64,000 bases of DNA from Drechslerella dactyloides (Eukaryota > Ascomycota > Orbiliomycetes > Orbiliales > Orbiliaceae): positions 248,001 through 312,000 of the forward strand of contig JAGTWJ010000008.1 in NCBI GenBank assembly GCA_020064725.1, written 5' to 3'. Each line of letters starts with the position of its first letter. Position 1 is the first letter of the stretch. A model generated the notes under the pieces. It ran no database searches. It saw nothing but the letters and a program-made list of their open reading frames with translations, and was not told where the DNA came from. Both the position numbers and the translations under genes were made by a program. Shown here in pieces: positions 23,466 through 35,603 of this stretch.

Positions 23466-26400
23466 CTAGTTCCTCACCCGTCCCGTGCCCCGCTCCTTCG
23501 CCTCATCCCCTACCACGCCACCAAACCCCCATCGTCCCGTCGACTTCTTCCGCCCTTTCCTGTCGCCGTACTTCTCGTCGAACTTGCGTATCATCCCCAA
23601 GCTGCCCATGTCATCCGATATGCTCGCCGTGATCTCCCCGAGTGCTTGTTCAAAGTGCGTCGCCCGCAGCATACGCTTCGGCGGGTACACGCCCGTCTCC
23701 TTGAACGCTGCTTCTTCCTCGCGCACCGCTGCTAGCGCTGCGGCGACTGCCACGTTCTTCAGGTCCGAGCCTGAGTAGAGGTTCGTCCGTGCGTCCGCCG
23801 AGATGGCCGACAGGTCGACATCGCTGTGCAAGTCTTCGTCCGCCAGATGAATCTTGAGGATTGCCAGTCGGTCGTCCGGCGTAGGCAGGTCTATGAGGAT
23901 CCGTCGCGGGAGGCGCTGTAAAATTTCCCACATCAGTTAGTCTATATTCATTCGTGCCAATCGCGCCAATGCACGGTAGTTAGAGTCCATTTGTAGAATA
24001 TGGAGTTATGCTTACTCTTAGTACTGCGTCATCCAGGTCGAACGGCCGGTTCGTCGCTACCATGATGAACGCCGACATCTTGGCCATCCCGTCCCACTCC
24101 TTCAAGAACTGGTTAATCAGCTCCCTGTGCGACGTCCGCTGATGATGCGCTGTCCTCGCTCCAAAAATCGCGTCCGCCTCATCGATGAACACCACGCAAG
24201 GACTGAGCTTCTTCGCCAGACTGAAGATTGCCTATGCCAAAATCCTCTGTCAGCTTCATGCATCCAACCAAATTCCTTCGTAAACTGTTACGAGAACTCA
24301 CCTTGACGTTCTTCTCCCCCTCGCCAACGTACATATCATACACCTCAGACCCGCTGACTTCCAGCACCGTCGCCCCGCTCTCCTTCGCCACAGCCTTGGC
24401 CAGCAGCGTCTTCCCCGTCCCGGGAGGGCCGTATAGCAACACACCAGGAATCTTGTCTGAGGCCAGCACACCGTACGAGAACGCCTCAGGCCGCAGCAGC
24501 GACAGCGACGTCAGCGTCTTCAACGCCTCGACGGTATCCGGTGCCGCGCGCACCTGCTCGAATCCCGTAGTGATACTCGTCGGATCGATGACACCGCCCA
24601 GCAGCCGTTTCTCATGCTTGTTGCATTTCCCTTTCAGCTTCCGCAGCTTTGCAGCTCGGGCTTCCTCGGCCGTGGGCTCCTCTGTCTCGGCGGCCTCACG
24701 CTCCTCCGCGTATTTGACTTCTGCGGTGGACCACGATAACTTGGCCTTGTCGCTGCGACGGAGGATTCGGATCGCCTGTGCGACGTCGCTGGGGCCGACG
24801 ACTCTCGGGCCGAGTTCGGTCGCCTGAGGCACGGGGATGGTGCCGATAATTGCGAGGGCGAGCCGGTGGATCTGGTCCAGGTCCCATACCCAGTCGCTCA
24901 TGTTGGACACCTTGGGGATGTTGTCGAAGTGCCAGTCCTTGGGGAGCTCGAGGACGACCGAGTGTCCTTCCTCCCCACTGCGCCGAGTAATCATCGCCTT
25001 CAGATGCCGCATGTTGATCTCACGGATCCGTGCCTTGCGGTCACGCTCGAGTAGTTCGCGGGTTGCGTCCCACGGTTGCGGGGGTACAACGATCGGGCGT
25101 TCCAGCACGCCGGAGGAGGTGCTACCCGCTTGCAGGGCGGACAGGTAGGAAGATGAGAGGTCCAGTCCGTGTCCGACGGTGGCCGAGTTGCCCAGGATCA
25201 TGATCTCGCGGCCCTCCAGTCGCCGCTCGTAGACGAGCTTGCGCAGGATCTTCAGGAAGCTTCTACCTTCCGAGACGCCCTGGAGTTCCTTGAAGTCTCG
25301 GACCTGGACAATCGTCCGATTCGGCACAGTTGTACTTGCGCCTTTACTGTCGATGTCGACATCGGCCTTCGCGGGTGCTTTATCCATCGATTCCCGCTTC
25401 TTGATGCCCGAGTCGAGCATTAACTCTAGCACGGCTTGTAGCCTAGGGTGGCTATCCTGCTGAGGCGATGTCGGATTCTGAAAGACTGCAGGCCCAGCGC
25501 CTGGCGGCCGCAGCTCTATTATCGTAGGCGGTGGATCCATGTCGGACCCGGCCTGGAAGAATCTGCGAAAAATCGTAGAGATTACCGTAGACGGCGGCCC
25601 TAGCGAACTCGCGCCATCCGGTCGAAACGGCCGACTCGAGTCGTCGTATTCCACGCTTCCCGTTTCTCCATCTTCGCCGCTCTCCGCCTCTTCCGATTCC
25701 TCGACTTCTTCCTCCTCCTCTTCGGTCCGCGGGCGATTGTTCGGGTGGATGAATTGAGCATCGTAGCCGAGCGTCCGTAGCTCATGTGTAGGCATAGGCA
25801 CCGGGTCTAGAAATGTTCAAACATTGACGCGACGTGTTAGGGCCTCGAAATTCTGTGTCGAGTCGGTCAAGGGAGTGGGAAACCTACTACTAGCAGCAGG
25901 TTTGCCAGTCGGCGTGGGCGATGTTTCGACATAGTCGCCGGCAATCTCTGCGACATCCTCGGCGTCGATACGGATCAGTGTCGCGCCGAGTTGTCGCGCG
26001 AGGTCTTCTGATACCGCATCCAAGAAGTATGTGCCGTTCGTTTCGGGTGTCTGGGGGAATAGGAGCACGCAATCGACGGTTCGCGCGACTTTTGCCTGGT
26101 TGAACGTGGGCTTTGGCAGCGATAGCGTAGCTTTGACGGTGGACCAGACCTCGCCCCATACGGCGGGAGAGAGTCCGTATTTCGTATCTATAGATACCGA
26201 GGGAGTGAAGAAGGCTATTTCGGGCCTCCGTAGGTCGTTGGCGGTGATATCAGGTTCGCCGATTGGCGATGGGTTTTCGGGTTCGGATGGAGCCGATGGG
26301 GTGGTTTCCGGCTCTCCATTCGGTGATCCGGTGACGGTAACAGAATCCACGGCCCTTGCCACGGTTTGTACCGCCTCTTCTTCAGGTATTGCTCTGGCTT

Positions 26401-27172
26401 CTATCGTAGACGCTTCTGCTGTCGCCGCCGAATCAACAGCCTTGACCGGGTCATCCTGCACATCCACCTCTCTGCTGGGGCCACCACCGTTACCAGATGC
26501 TGACTCGCCACCTTCATCGCCCCCAGCATCCTCCCCAGTAACATCCTCGTCCAAGCCCACCTCGGACCCGAATCTATCCACCACATCCAATCTCGACTCC
26601 CGCGCCTCCAGCTCCTCAGGCAGGAAGACCGCCCTTTCCAAAAACCATTCCGGTAGATCGATCTTCGGCAGCGGGTCCTCCTTTGTCCGTGTCGTCTTGC
26701 GTGTGACCTTCGCTCTCGTCGTCGTCGTCCGTGTCGCCGGCCGTTTGTCTGGCTGTTCGGGGTCCCCACCGTCGCCGCCCGTCGCAACCCTTAGCGCCGA
26801 GATGACTTCAGGTATAGACACCTCGCTTTCCACAGGTGCTCTTCCATCGTCCGCGCTCGACTCCTCTGGTGACGCTGTCGGCGACGGCGCGGTTGCCGTC
26901 GAGGATAGCCCTGCTCCTGACTTGGACTGGCCCTGCAGTCCCTCCTTCGGTACGGCTGCCGGCGCGGATTCTGTATGATCGGGTCCTTGAGCGTTGCGCG
27001 GCTGCGGAGAAGCGTGGTAGAATCTACATAGACTGCACGGGCAGGTGCTTGCGACGGAGACCGGATGTATCGACCGAGCGCACGGGCGATATGCACCAGC
27101 GCGCGGGAAGCGGGCTATCCGTGTCGAGGTTCGAAGCACCGAATGCAGCGCCCGCTTCGTGACAACTTGCAT
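23466..27172 (-). CDS. Large mitochondrial-type AAA ATPase
   Basis: Four exons, complement(23466..23915, 24016..24231, 24302..25806, 25888..27172), 1151 aa. The start is rich in Arg, Ser and Ala without acidic residues (MQVVTKRALHSVLRTSTRIA), as in a mitochondrial presequence. A long acidic, Ser/Pro-rich region follows, then a domain around 440-840 and one AAA module: Walker A GPPGTGKT (888-895), Walker B VVFIDE (943-948), an ATNRPFDLDDAVLRRLPRR segment with sensor 1 and Arg finger, and a C-terminal lid. The AAA core resembles the Msp1/ATAD1 and meiotic clade, but the protein is far larger. It is probably a fungal mitochondrial ATPase of unknown substrate. The first donor (AGTA|GTAGGT) could shift by three bases without changing frame. 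Confidence 0.85.
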
Positions 27173-29231
27173 CGGACGGCGTGGCGCGAGGAGGCCCTCG
27201 AGGACCAGCGCGGGGCGGAATAGGAAAAGAGGATTCAGGCGGTAGCGGGGTGACTTCGTGCGAACTCGACGGATTAGGCGTTCGTCCGATATGCTATCCC
27301 CTTGCTGCCGCTGCTATTCGCGGCTCGACCACGCTCGGAAACGGTTGCAGAGGCGTCGAGGGAAGTCGTCCAGGCATGTGTCCTTGCCTGCGCGCGTGTC
27401 GATGTGCTTTGTTCGAGAGAGATGCCGCGATTGGATGGCGTATCGGATTCGATTTGTGAAATTTTCGCGGGAAGAAAAATAGGCTTGTCGTCGGTGTTGT
27501 GTGGTAAGCGAATCGATAAGCTGCGGGCGCTGGCTGACTAATCGGCCAAACTACAAGCGTCTACAAACCTCAGCCTGGACCGGAACGATCTCTTGTACCT
27601 TACCTTCTGGGTGCTCTTGCAGCTTGATAACTTGTCGATTTATAATTTTGGGAGCTTGGTGGGCGTTGTATATCAAGGGTTCACTCAAAAAACCATCTGC
27701 GAATGCATCGATAGCGTAGTATACCATGGTACACTAACGTAACACAAGCCTAGCTATTTTAAGTCGAGTCCTAGTTTAATTATAAAATGTTACGATATTA
27801 TGCAAGCTTGCAAGGTGAACTCATCATGACGTGAATCAGATAGTCGCTAGCGATATGTCCCTTCCAGCTGCATGCTTCCAGCCTCTAATGAGGTGATGAT
27901 CCAGCGCTCTTGTTAACTTTTAAGTTGGAGTAGCGAAATCTCGCCGCAAGTGGGCTACTATTATATACTCCTGATGAGTCTGTCGGCTGGTACTGCTGTT
28001 TAACGTTCCTCCGGCGCAACAACCACCTAGCCACCTGCCGGATTCCGGATGAGGTGGACAGCGATTTCTTCGGTCTCCCTCCTAAGTGACCGGTCACTTG
28101 CTAACGCGATATCGACGCGAACCATAACTTTACACACGCTTTTTTCATCAGGAAGTAGGGGGTGTTGAAACTTAAAGGCCATCCGTTATTCATAACGTAT
28201 GCGCATACTCAAAATATCTAAATCTTGTAGCTTGGTTTGCAGATTTAAAATTTTGTTCATCGATCTACTTTTCATATCAAGTTGCACGACCAGTCATAAC
28301 CCGAACGACCGCTTCACAGACTCTCACCGGCTGGCTTTTAGGATATCATGCTTGTTATAGCTTGAGGACTACGAAGACCACTTCGGGTCTGCAGACAACT
28401 GTATTTGGACGTATCCCACTGATTAGGGTTGCATGCATAGCACCAACATACCGATACGAAATCGATCCTGTTGGGATTCCAAACATACACGTGTGTGCTA
28501 CAATCGTATGCCAAGATCGCTCTGTAAATAAGTTCATAGAGCTGTTCGCGCTCTTTCCCTTGAAATACAGTTCTCTGGTGGTAGGTAGGAGTTCTTCGGA
28601 AGTGCATAGGTATAATTGTTAGCCGGCCACCACGCGCATGATTCGAAAGAGCTTGCAAACCCGGCCGTGATGTGCGTTGTCAAGGTTGCATTTCGGAATG
28701 CGTGCATATGCATGCAGCTACTAGGATAAATATCTTCTGCGCCTGCTTTCCCACGAACTTTTATATATGAAGCTCCTATCATGTCGCGCAATTCAGTTCT
28801 ACAAAGCTACTGATTTTGAGAGTTGAGGTTTCACGGATAGAATAGAAAAAGAATGATTGATCCTATATATCATACAGGTATCACCGGCAGCGCAGCTAGA
28901 TAGCAGCCACCTGCCCCGCGCGCTAGCTAAGAAAAATTCACACCTCGTCTCGTAACCCAATCCCTAAGGCTCGTAAATCCAAGAAAATGATGTCAAACAT
29001 AAGATAGAAGACGATATAGAAACCGCGAAATATGCGGCAGGACAACCGACGTGCTTGACATCCGAAACATTGACTAACACCCTAGCACCCAGATTATTTC
29101 TATTTTGCAGCAAAGAACGCCAAAATGAGACATAAGCACCGAATAAACGAAAAAGAAATGTTTTAGAAAGGTAGAAGGAGAAGTAGAAGTAGAATAAGAA
29201 AGGAGAAAGAAGAGCGTAAATTGCGATGTGT
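27173..29231. other. Intergenic with a 16-bp perfect palindrome
   Basis: These 2.1 kb lie upstream of the AAA ATPase gene and downstream of calcipressin. The GC content falls rightward. The palindrome AAGTGACCGGTCACTT occupies 28084-28099. Small open frames here show no domains and no splice continuity. Confidence 0.55.
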
Positions 29232-30104
29232 TTACGCGTCGTGGATGGTCTCGACGGGCGGCCTCGCTGTGGCCGTGAACGAAATTGTCGCCGACTTATC
29301 CTCCGGGCTTGGCGCCTCGTCATCGTCCGAGAAATCATCGACGGTGACGCCAGGCACAGCGCGGCCGTCTTTGTGACTCGGCTCGAATAGGACGGTCGAG
29401 CTGCCGGACCGCGACCGCCGGATCGCGGAGGTGTCTACCGAGGTGGCCGACGGCTGCTGTTCCTTGGCTTCCAACGGTGACGGGGTGGTCGCTTCCCTCG
29501 TGTTCCAGCTCAGCTTGCTCAGCGCCGACGCGAGGTCTTCGGGCATGATGATCGTGTTTGGCGGCTCCTCGTTCCGCGACTCCCAGCCGACTGGCGGGCT
29601 GGGTGGCGGGGAGATGAAGAACAGCTTCTGCGACTCGGGAGCCTGCAGGTGCTGGTCTGTTGGTGGTGTGATTGGCGTGTGGGTGCCAAAGTAGATGCGC
29701 ATGCGGTGACCCATGAGGTTCTCGCCGTCGAGCTCGCCGCGGACCTTGATGGCGTCTTCTTCGGAGTAGAAGGAGCAGACGATGCGGGCGAAGGACTTGA
29801 GCGGGGACCAGGAGGCTAGCGGGGCGGAGCAGGCGATGATATCGCGCAGGCCCTGCAGGTGCTCAGCGCGGAAGATCTCGGCATCCTTGAGGTTTGTGAT
29901 GAGGAGGGTGTTTGTGGGTGGCGAGGGCGTCATGAGCGGTGGGATGGAGGAGAGGTCCAGGGAGAGATTCGACCGCGAGGAGCGCTTGGAGGAAGGTCTC
30001 GAGCTGGGGTCGTAGAGTCTGAAGGTGCCTGCGGTTGGCGAGGTCGGGCTTGCAGGAGCCGACGAAGCCGGCGATGTGGCAGCGTTGTTGTTGGTGGTGG
30101 TCAT
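29232..30104 (-). CDS. RCN1: Calcipressin (RCAN), calcineurin regulator
   Basis: A single exon of 290 aa. RCAN/Rcn1 proteins bind the calcineurin A/B phosphatase in the cytoplasm and tune its activity; in fungi this links to calcium, cell-wall and stress signalling. Visible parts are a Ser/Pro-rich N-terminus (1-60), an RRM-like fold (about 66-140: TLLITNLKDAEIF, FARIVCSFYSEEDAIKVR, RMRIYFG), and the family signature LFFISPPPSPPVGWE (161-175), the phospho-regulated FLISPP box. A C-terminal acidic segment with PGVTVDDFSDDDE resembles a PxIxIT-type calcineurin docking site. Length is normal for filamentous fungi. No introns or defects are seen. Confidence 0.92.
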   Translation of the reverse strand: MTTTNNNAATSPASSAPASPTSPTAGTFRLYDPSSRPSSKRSSRSNLSLDLSSIPPLMTPSPPTNTLLITNLKDAEIFRAEHLQGLRDIIACSAPLASWSPLKSFARIVCSFYSEEDAIKVRGELDGENLMGHRMRIYFGTHTPITPPTDQHLQAPESQKLFFISPPPSPPVGWESRNEEPPNTIIMPEDLASALSKLSWNTREATTPSPLEAKEQQPSATSVDTSAIRRSRSGSSTVLFEPSHKDGRAVPGVTVDDFSDDDEAPSPEDKSATISFTATARPPVETIHDA

Positions 30105-30390
30105 GGTTACTGGTGGATGATGAAAACGATGTGGTCAGATGGTCGCGATTGTTTGGGAAGGGCGGATTGAAGTGAAGTATTTAAGCTGCTGTCTCTGCGA
30201 GAGGTTCAGATGCGGATGGTGATGAGAATGATGGGGCTGTTTCTGTGGAGGTTGTGGTGAATTGATGGGAGGATTCCGCGAGCGGGTTGGGATGGGTTAT
30301 ATATCCCGCCAGCATGGATTGCATTACACGATGCATTTGAAATGCAGGTCTCACGAAAGTCGGCCGCGGCGGAACTATGCCCAGCTGCAG

Positions 30391-30456
30391 GCCAGGCCAA
30401 GCAGGCAAGCCGGCAAGCAGGCCAGCAAGCAGGCAGGAAAGCAGGCGAGCAGGCAA
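30391..30456. repeat. Imperfect AGGC/GCAAGC short tandem repeat
   Basis: About 65 bp of degenerate 4-8-bp units built from GCAGGC, CAAGC and AGGCA. It gives Lys/Gln/Ala-Ser shadow frames on one strand and Leu/Ala/Cys frames on the other. It lies about 290-350 bp upstream of the calcipressin start. Confidence 0.75.
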
Positions 30457-32646
30457 AACCGGCGGCGGACCAGGCAGGGCAGGCTTTGCAGCACTGCGTC
30501 CCCACATGCGTCCTCTTCCTGACGTCCGCTCGTACGCCGGATCACGATTGGGGCAGGGCAGCAGCTCGCTGACGAGAACTCGAGGGATCCCATCGCGGAG
30601 CGACAAGCCTTCCCTGCCTGCTGCGGCCGGACTGGTCTCGGGTAGCATCCTCTGGGACGCCAGATCAACCGCAGTCACCTTCAACCTTCCCGCTGGCTCC
30701 AGGGCCAGGCTAGGCTCCGGCCCACCGACGGCCGCGCTCGCGAGATGCCAGTTCCAAAGAGGAACCTGCCAGCCCGAGCCTGTGCCGCAGAGGAAATTTT
30801 CGCTCGAGAGTCCGGCATGCCATGCTGCTGATAGCGAGATTTAACGAAAGTCCGCTGCACAGCCTCCTCCTCGACTCAGGCAAGAGGTCGCTAGCCCTCC
30901 TCCATCCATCCATCGCGGGCCCGCATCACCGCTGGCAGGGCGTCCGGTGCAGCCAAAGTCCGCTAAACACCGCATCCACATGCCGTGCCGGTGGAATCCT
31001 CAACCAACCACCCGTCCAATTCTCGGCTGCGTTCCCGTTGGAGCAAGACGAAGCAACGCCACCAGCCTGCGATTGGCCGGGCGGGCGTGAGCTGGACATG
31101 TCGGCTCTTCGCTGGCGACACAATTGCTGCGGAGTTTGAATCTCATGATACGGCCCCGACCTGGGAAGGCCTCCCTACGAGGCTTCGCGCCTGGTGATTC
31201 ACCTGATGCGCTGCTCCGTCCAAGAGTCACGCAGACGCTCGAGCACACCGACACCTGCGCCAACCAAGCGTCCAGCTTGGAAAACTTTCACCCCACAGAA
31301 GCATGACGGAAGATGCCTCGAAGCCAGCCGGCGGGGAGATTACCAACAGGCGCGGAGGACGAACTCGTGCTGGTGGAATGATGAATGTGGCGCACGTGCC
31401 GGTGGCGATGCTGTACCCCGCCAGCTGAATTTGCAGGCGCGGTACATGCCCCCCACCACGCGTCCAGCGAAGCTGTGCCCGGAAATTTGACGCATACCAA
31501 CAGCCGGCGGTTGCTGTGCTAGAACCTATTCGCACGAGCTAGAGCGATGACTGTCCCAGTTGTCCTTTGCTGTGCCCGAAATATAAGAAATTAGGATTAC
31601 CGAATCCCGAATAAAGCACGCTGGGGCAATCTCATAATCAAATTCAAGGTGGCAAGGGAGCATGGACGGACGTTTCGGGAACCCACAGAATTGGTATATC
31701 AAGCACCGGAATCCGTCAGCCTCCCGAGGCTGAGGGTCCTCCCATCAAATAAACCAATCGAAAGCGAAGGTAGCGCCGTCGGAACCGCGCAGGCTCCAGT
31801 TCACACAGCGCAAATGCGATTGTGGCATGGCCGACGAGCGTACGTCAGCCGGCGGGTGCTGTGGGAATGTGCAGACGAGCCTGAGCGACTTTAGGCAATT
31901 CCAAACCGTCCCCAGCTCGCTACACCGGGCTGAGGATGCATGACATACGTTCGGGAAGGCGAGTCTGTACCACGCGACGGTCGACGGATGCGAGAAAGCC
32001 AAGGTCGTTATTTAGCATGTTTGGTGACACGGTGGAGGTTTCCAACCGGGATCCGATTGCTGATTGATTGCGATTGATCCTTGGTGAACTGTGCCTTGGT
32101 GTTGTCAACATTTGAACGTCGCTGTAACGCCTGTGCGCGTTGGTTTCACAAATAGCAGCCCTGCCTTTCCTGCGCCTGCTTGTACCCAGCCTCGGGTGGG
32201 TTTGTGATCACTTTGCTTGATAATCTGGGGAAAACTCAACGTTCGGGGCCTAGATTCGCGGAGGAATCAATGGTATCCAGGCTACTAGGCGCGAGTTCAT
32301 ATCCGAAGTCCAGCATCTCGATATTGATCAATCCATTGATGCGTGCATGCGCATGTACCTATAGTGCTATAGCTACCTAGGCCTAGGTATATACACACGT
32401 ATACTCATCGCGTGCGCGACCAGGCACTCTGTAAAACGAGAGATTCAATTACTCAATTAAAATGTTAGTGGATCCTACGCTATGGATGCTGAAACGTCTG
32501 AGGATTATGTAGGATCAGATGCACAGATTTGTAAGCCCCTCGATTCGATTGCCTCTAATATATATATATACGCCTTCGTGTGCAATCAACACCAAATTTA
32601 GCGATCGGATTTATCGAGATCTTTATTTAGAAGTATCATATCAGTT

Positions 32647-32729
32647 GTCTCGTAAACCAACCCGACCACCCTTTAACTGCGAACCAGGTCGTCGTAGATT
32701 TAAAGGACAGCGGACTGGCTTCGCAAGAC
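32647..32729. mobile_element. Inverted-repeat mini-element, copy 1
   Basis: The left end reads GTCTCGTAAACCAACC. The right end, read on the other strand, is GTCTTGCGAAGCCAGTCC. Both are preceded by TT. It belongs to the family sharing ends like GTCTCGYRARCCAGAC. It has no coding capacity. The classification as MITE-like is inference. Confidence 0.45.
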
Positions 32730-32979
32730 AAGGATATTGGTTGTCTAAGGAAACTGCCGTAGTGTAATATACTCGGTGAGCTGGATTTAAGTCCATCAAC
32801 ACATATCCCCGGTTAATTCTGTGTACATATAGATAAAGTGTTAACACTTCGGGATCTTGTTGACGGCAATGGCCCGCCGAAGAATGCACCCAGATTAAAC
32901 ATCCTCCATGTGACCTAACAAAGTTTCAAGACATTGGAGGAATACTAGCTGCGGAAACTAGCTAACAGGTTGTCAAATG

Positions 32980-34179
32980 CTACATAGGAGGTTCATCGTC
33001 TAGTCCATCCGGAGCATCCACGGCATGATAGTTGTTTTCGAAATATCGCCTTAAAAGTGCATCATTATCAAGAACTGGAGGTCTTCCCTTGCTAAATGTA
33101 TACATCTCTGCCAGAGGTTGGGTGGAATTTTCCCCGCTCTGGATATCATGATCTTCCAACCAAATTTGCTCCCCGATAAACCGCTTCGTCTCTTTGCAGT
33201 CCTCAAACTTGGCGCAGAACTTAGCCCCAGCTCTCTCGAAAGCCTGACAACGTTCTTCCATCGTATAGGCATTCTTGATACCCATATCATAGCTGTCATC
33301 GAACCTATATGTACCCTTTAAATACCGAAATTCTTTCACCCATGCTCCTCCACTTCTTGGCCAGCAAAACTTATATCCAGCCACGACCCCATCCGTTATT
33401 TGCCGCGCATATTCCGTCCAATCGATGGAGTAGTCGAACAGATAATCAGGGTCCAGCAGTTGGAGCCTCTCACAGAACTTGTCTTCTTCATCCTGATCTG
33501 GAGACCTATTCTGAGGCTTGAGTCGGTCCAGACCAAGGAATTCGAGCTCTACTGGCGTAACCTAAAGCGGGGCATCAATTTTTTAGAACCCAACAGTGAG
33601 TAGGTGTTGAATGAAATGAACGAAACAAATCTGCGACACGCGTAGATATTTCTCGAAAGCTTTCTATCGTGTACTTACATCGGTTGCAAGCCACGTTCCG
33701 CCACCGCGAGGATAACAGAGTACCGCCGGAGACCCTAAGAAGAACGATGTTCTGGGAAACTTATTCATTGTAGAGACAGTCTTGGGTACGCTGCGCTGCC
33801 AGGCAGCTTGCTGTGCGGAAGCTTCTTGCTGTGCGGCAGCCTGCTGTGCAGACTGTTCAATTATTCTCTGGATCTCATATATATGACTAGCACTAGCTTT
33901 GTTCAAATTTTGTGCGTTGGTTTCCGTCTGAGTGGTCATGTTGAACGCGAAGGAGAATCTCGCCCTTTCACTGTGCCCCAGTGAGAAGGAGGCGTCGAAT
34001 CTGTGCGTATAAAGCAGCCAAAATATGGACATAAGGATGAGAAAAGGCGCGGGTCTCCATATTTTCTCAAGGCTCTTGTGCAGATGTATTTCCGGATGTT
34101 TTGCTAGTGACGCAACAGCATGTGCGACATCTGCTGCTTCGACCTTCTCGATAGACTGGCCTATTCTCTCTTGACGCAT
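32980..34179 (-). CDS. Orphan protein with one membrane segment
   Basis: Two exons, complement(32980..33561, 33679..34179), 360 aa, with a GTAAGT...TTTAG intron of 117 nt. The first part has a hydrophobic segment (about 44-58, PFLILMSIFWLLYTH) and an Ala/Gln-rich helix (about 108-128, SAQQAAAQQEASAQQ). Both exons meet at GGGTWLATD-VTPVELEFLGLDRL. The second exon has an ordered-looking domain with KFCERLQLLDPDYLFDYSIDW, VAGYKFCWPRSGGAW and KGTYRFDDSYDMG, and ends in an acidic tail. I recall similar uncharacterised fungal proteins with a FLGLDR motif but no function. An internal ATG at 33939 (MTTQTETN) would give a soluble form of 280 aa. It lies at the edge of the inverted-repeat-rich AT region. 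Confidence 0.65.
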
Positions 34180-35603
34180 TGTTTATATCAGGTGTGTGTT
34201 CTCTTGGCGCGTGAAAGAGTTGATGTTTGTATCTGCGTTATAATTCTAGTAGGAGGATGTGAAAGCGATGAGAAGAGGATTCGTGATACTGAACTATAAA
34301 CTCTAGACAAGTAGATACTTATACTCTGATATAACATAAGATGACTTTTTTACGGCAGCATTCAATTGCCGGAGTATGCTAAGCGTACGCCTGAAATCGA
34401 TTGAACAGATAGTTTGCTCATGGCTTCGGGGTCACATTATGCGCGCCCATCGACTCTCTTAAGACGTATATAGAAATAGAAGCGGGATATAAAGGTGCCT
34501 AGTTCAATGAATGAGACCCATGTCAATATCTCATATCACTTAGCTTGGTTGGTGGCACAGGTTGCATTTGCAGAAGGCAGGTTGATTGCTCAAGATGTTA
34601 GCTCATTATAATTAGAATGTAGTCTTCAAGTAGCCTGCTCGGAACAAAAAGTTCCAGCGACTATCGACTTAAGTTCCAGGCACGATTTCTATCCCTCCCT
34701 GTGAAGAGAAATATAAGTGCCGTACGTCTTGGCATAAGTGGAATGAATCTGTGAGAGATTTGTACTGGTACCTACTGTGTGATATTTCTGCAACAAAAAC
34801 AACGCAGTTTGTGCATGAAGGAATTCCGTCGTGTTGTCTACAGCCATGTTGGCGAGCGCATAAAGAAACTCTTCTATCACGGAGACCGATTGCCCTGGAT
34901 AACAGGGTCTCTAGCTATACCTACCGCTTGAAGTTTGTGACACAAGATGCACCTGGCTGGATCCTAGATACGTAAAAAAAATTGACAACCAAGATCAGCC
35001 ATGACGTACATATATTTGCATATGAATCGTTCATTTGTTCTGAGTTGTCTTGCGAACCCAACCCGCGCACAGTCAGAGGAGGGCGTCGGATCTGGTTTAC
35101 GAGACGGTGTTTCGAGCAAGAGACCCATTTCGGTTTTTTGACTTCCAAATATACCTGAGGAGAGCTGGTATTTTTGCCAAGATGTTTGTCAATGGCACCT
35201 TGTACCTCAGCCGCAATTTTGTCTAGGTGTAGCCTTTGCGAGCGCCGGCACGCCGCGAGAATGGTAGATCTATCGCATGGATACTTATGTGGATGAGTTT
35301 CTTTCCCATTTATAGTTACTCGGATTCTGGTAGCTACCGGTGCACCCGCATATATACACAGTGAAAGCAGACATCTTGCCCTTGCTATTGTTTTAATTAA
35401 ATACCCGAAATTAATACAAGATTTAAGCGCACTTACAGCCCAGAAAATTAAACAAAGAGCCCCAAAAACTCCAAAAATGAGTCTTTCGCAGGTAGAGTCA
35501 AATCGAAGAGAACGTTGACATCCATGCGAAACATAGGAATGCCTATAACATTACAATCGACGGCGCATCAAGAAATATTGCTCTCATAGAAGGATAGCCA
35601 CCC
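34180..35603. other. AT-rich intergenic
   Basis: This is upstream of the orphan gene and downstream of the Ser/Thr-rich secreted gene. It contains a copy of the inverted-repeat family (35047-35105). No coding signal. Confidence 0.55.
35047..35105. mobile_element. Inverted-repeat mini-element, copy 2
   Basis: The left end reads GTCTTGCGAACCCAACCC. The right end on the opposite strand is GTCTCGTAAACCAGATCC. The ends share GTCTYGYRAACC. Total length is 59 bp. Confidence 0.45.

Larger units (their letters stand above)
30105..32979. other. Intergenic, calcipressin promoter and beyond
   Basis: The left part is the promoter and leader of calcipressin. The middle is GC-rich without coding support. 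From about 32,100 on the DNA becomes AT-rich and carries a 14-bp palindrome ACCTAGGCCTAGGT (32375-32388) and the first copy of the inverted-repeat family (32647-32729). No gene found. Confidence 0.55.

Noticed and set aside
26031..26978. 315-codon open frame on the + strand
   Set aside because: Exact antisense of AAA ATPase exon 1; Ser/Ala/Pro-rich shadow of a coding strand.
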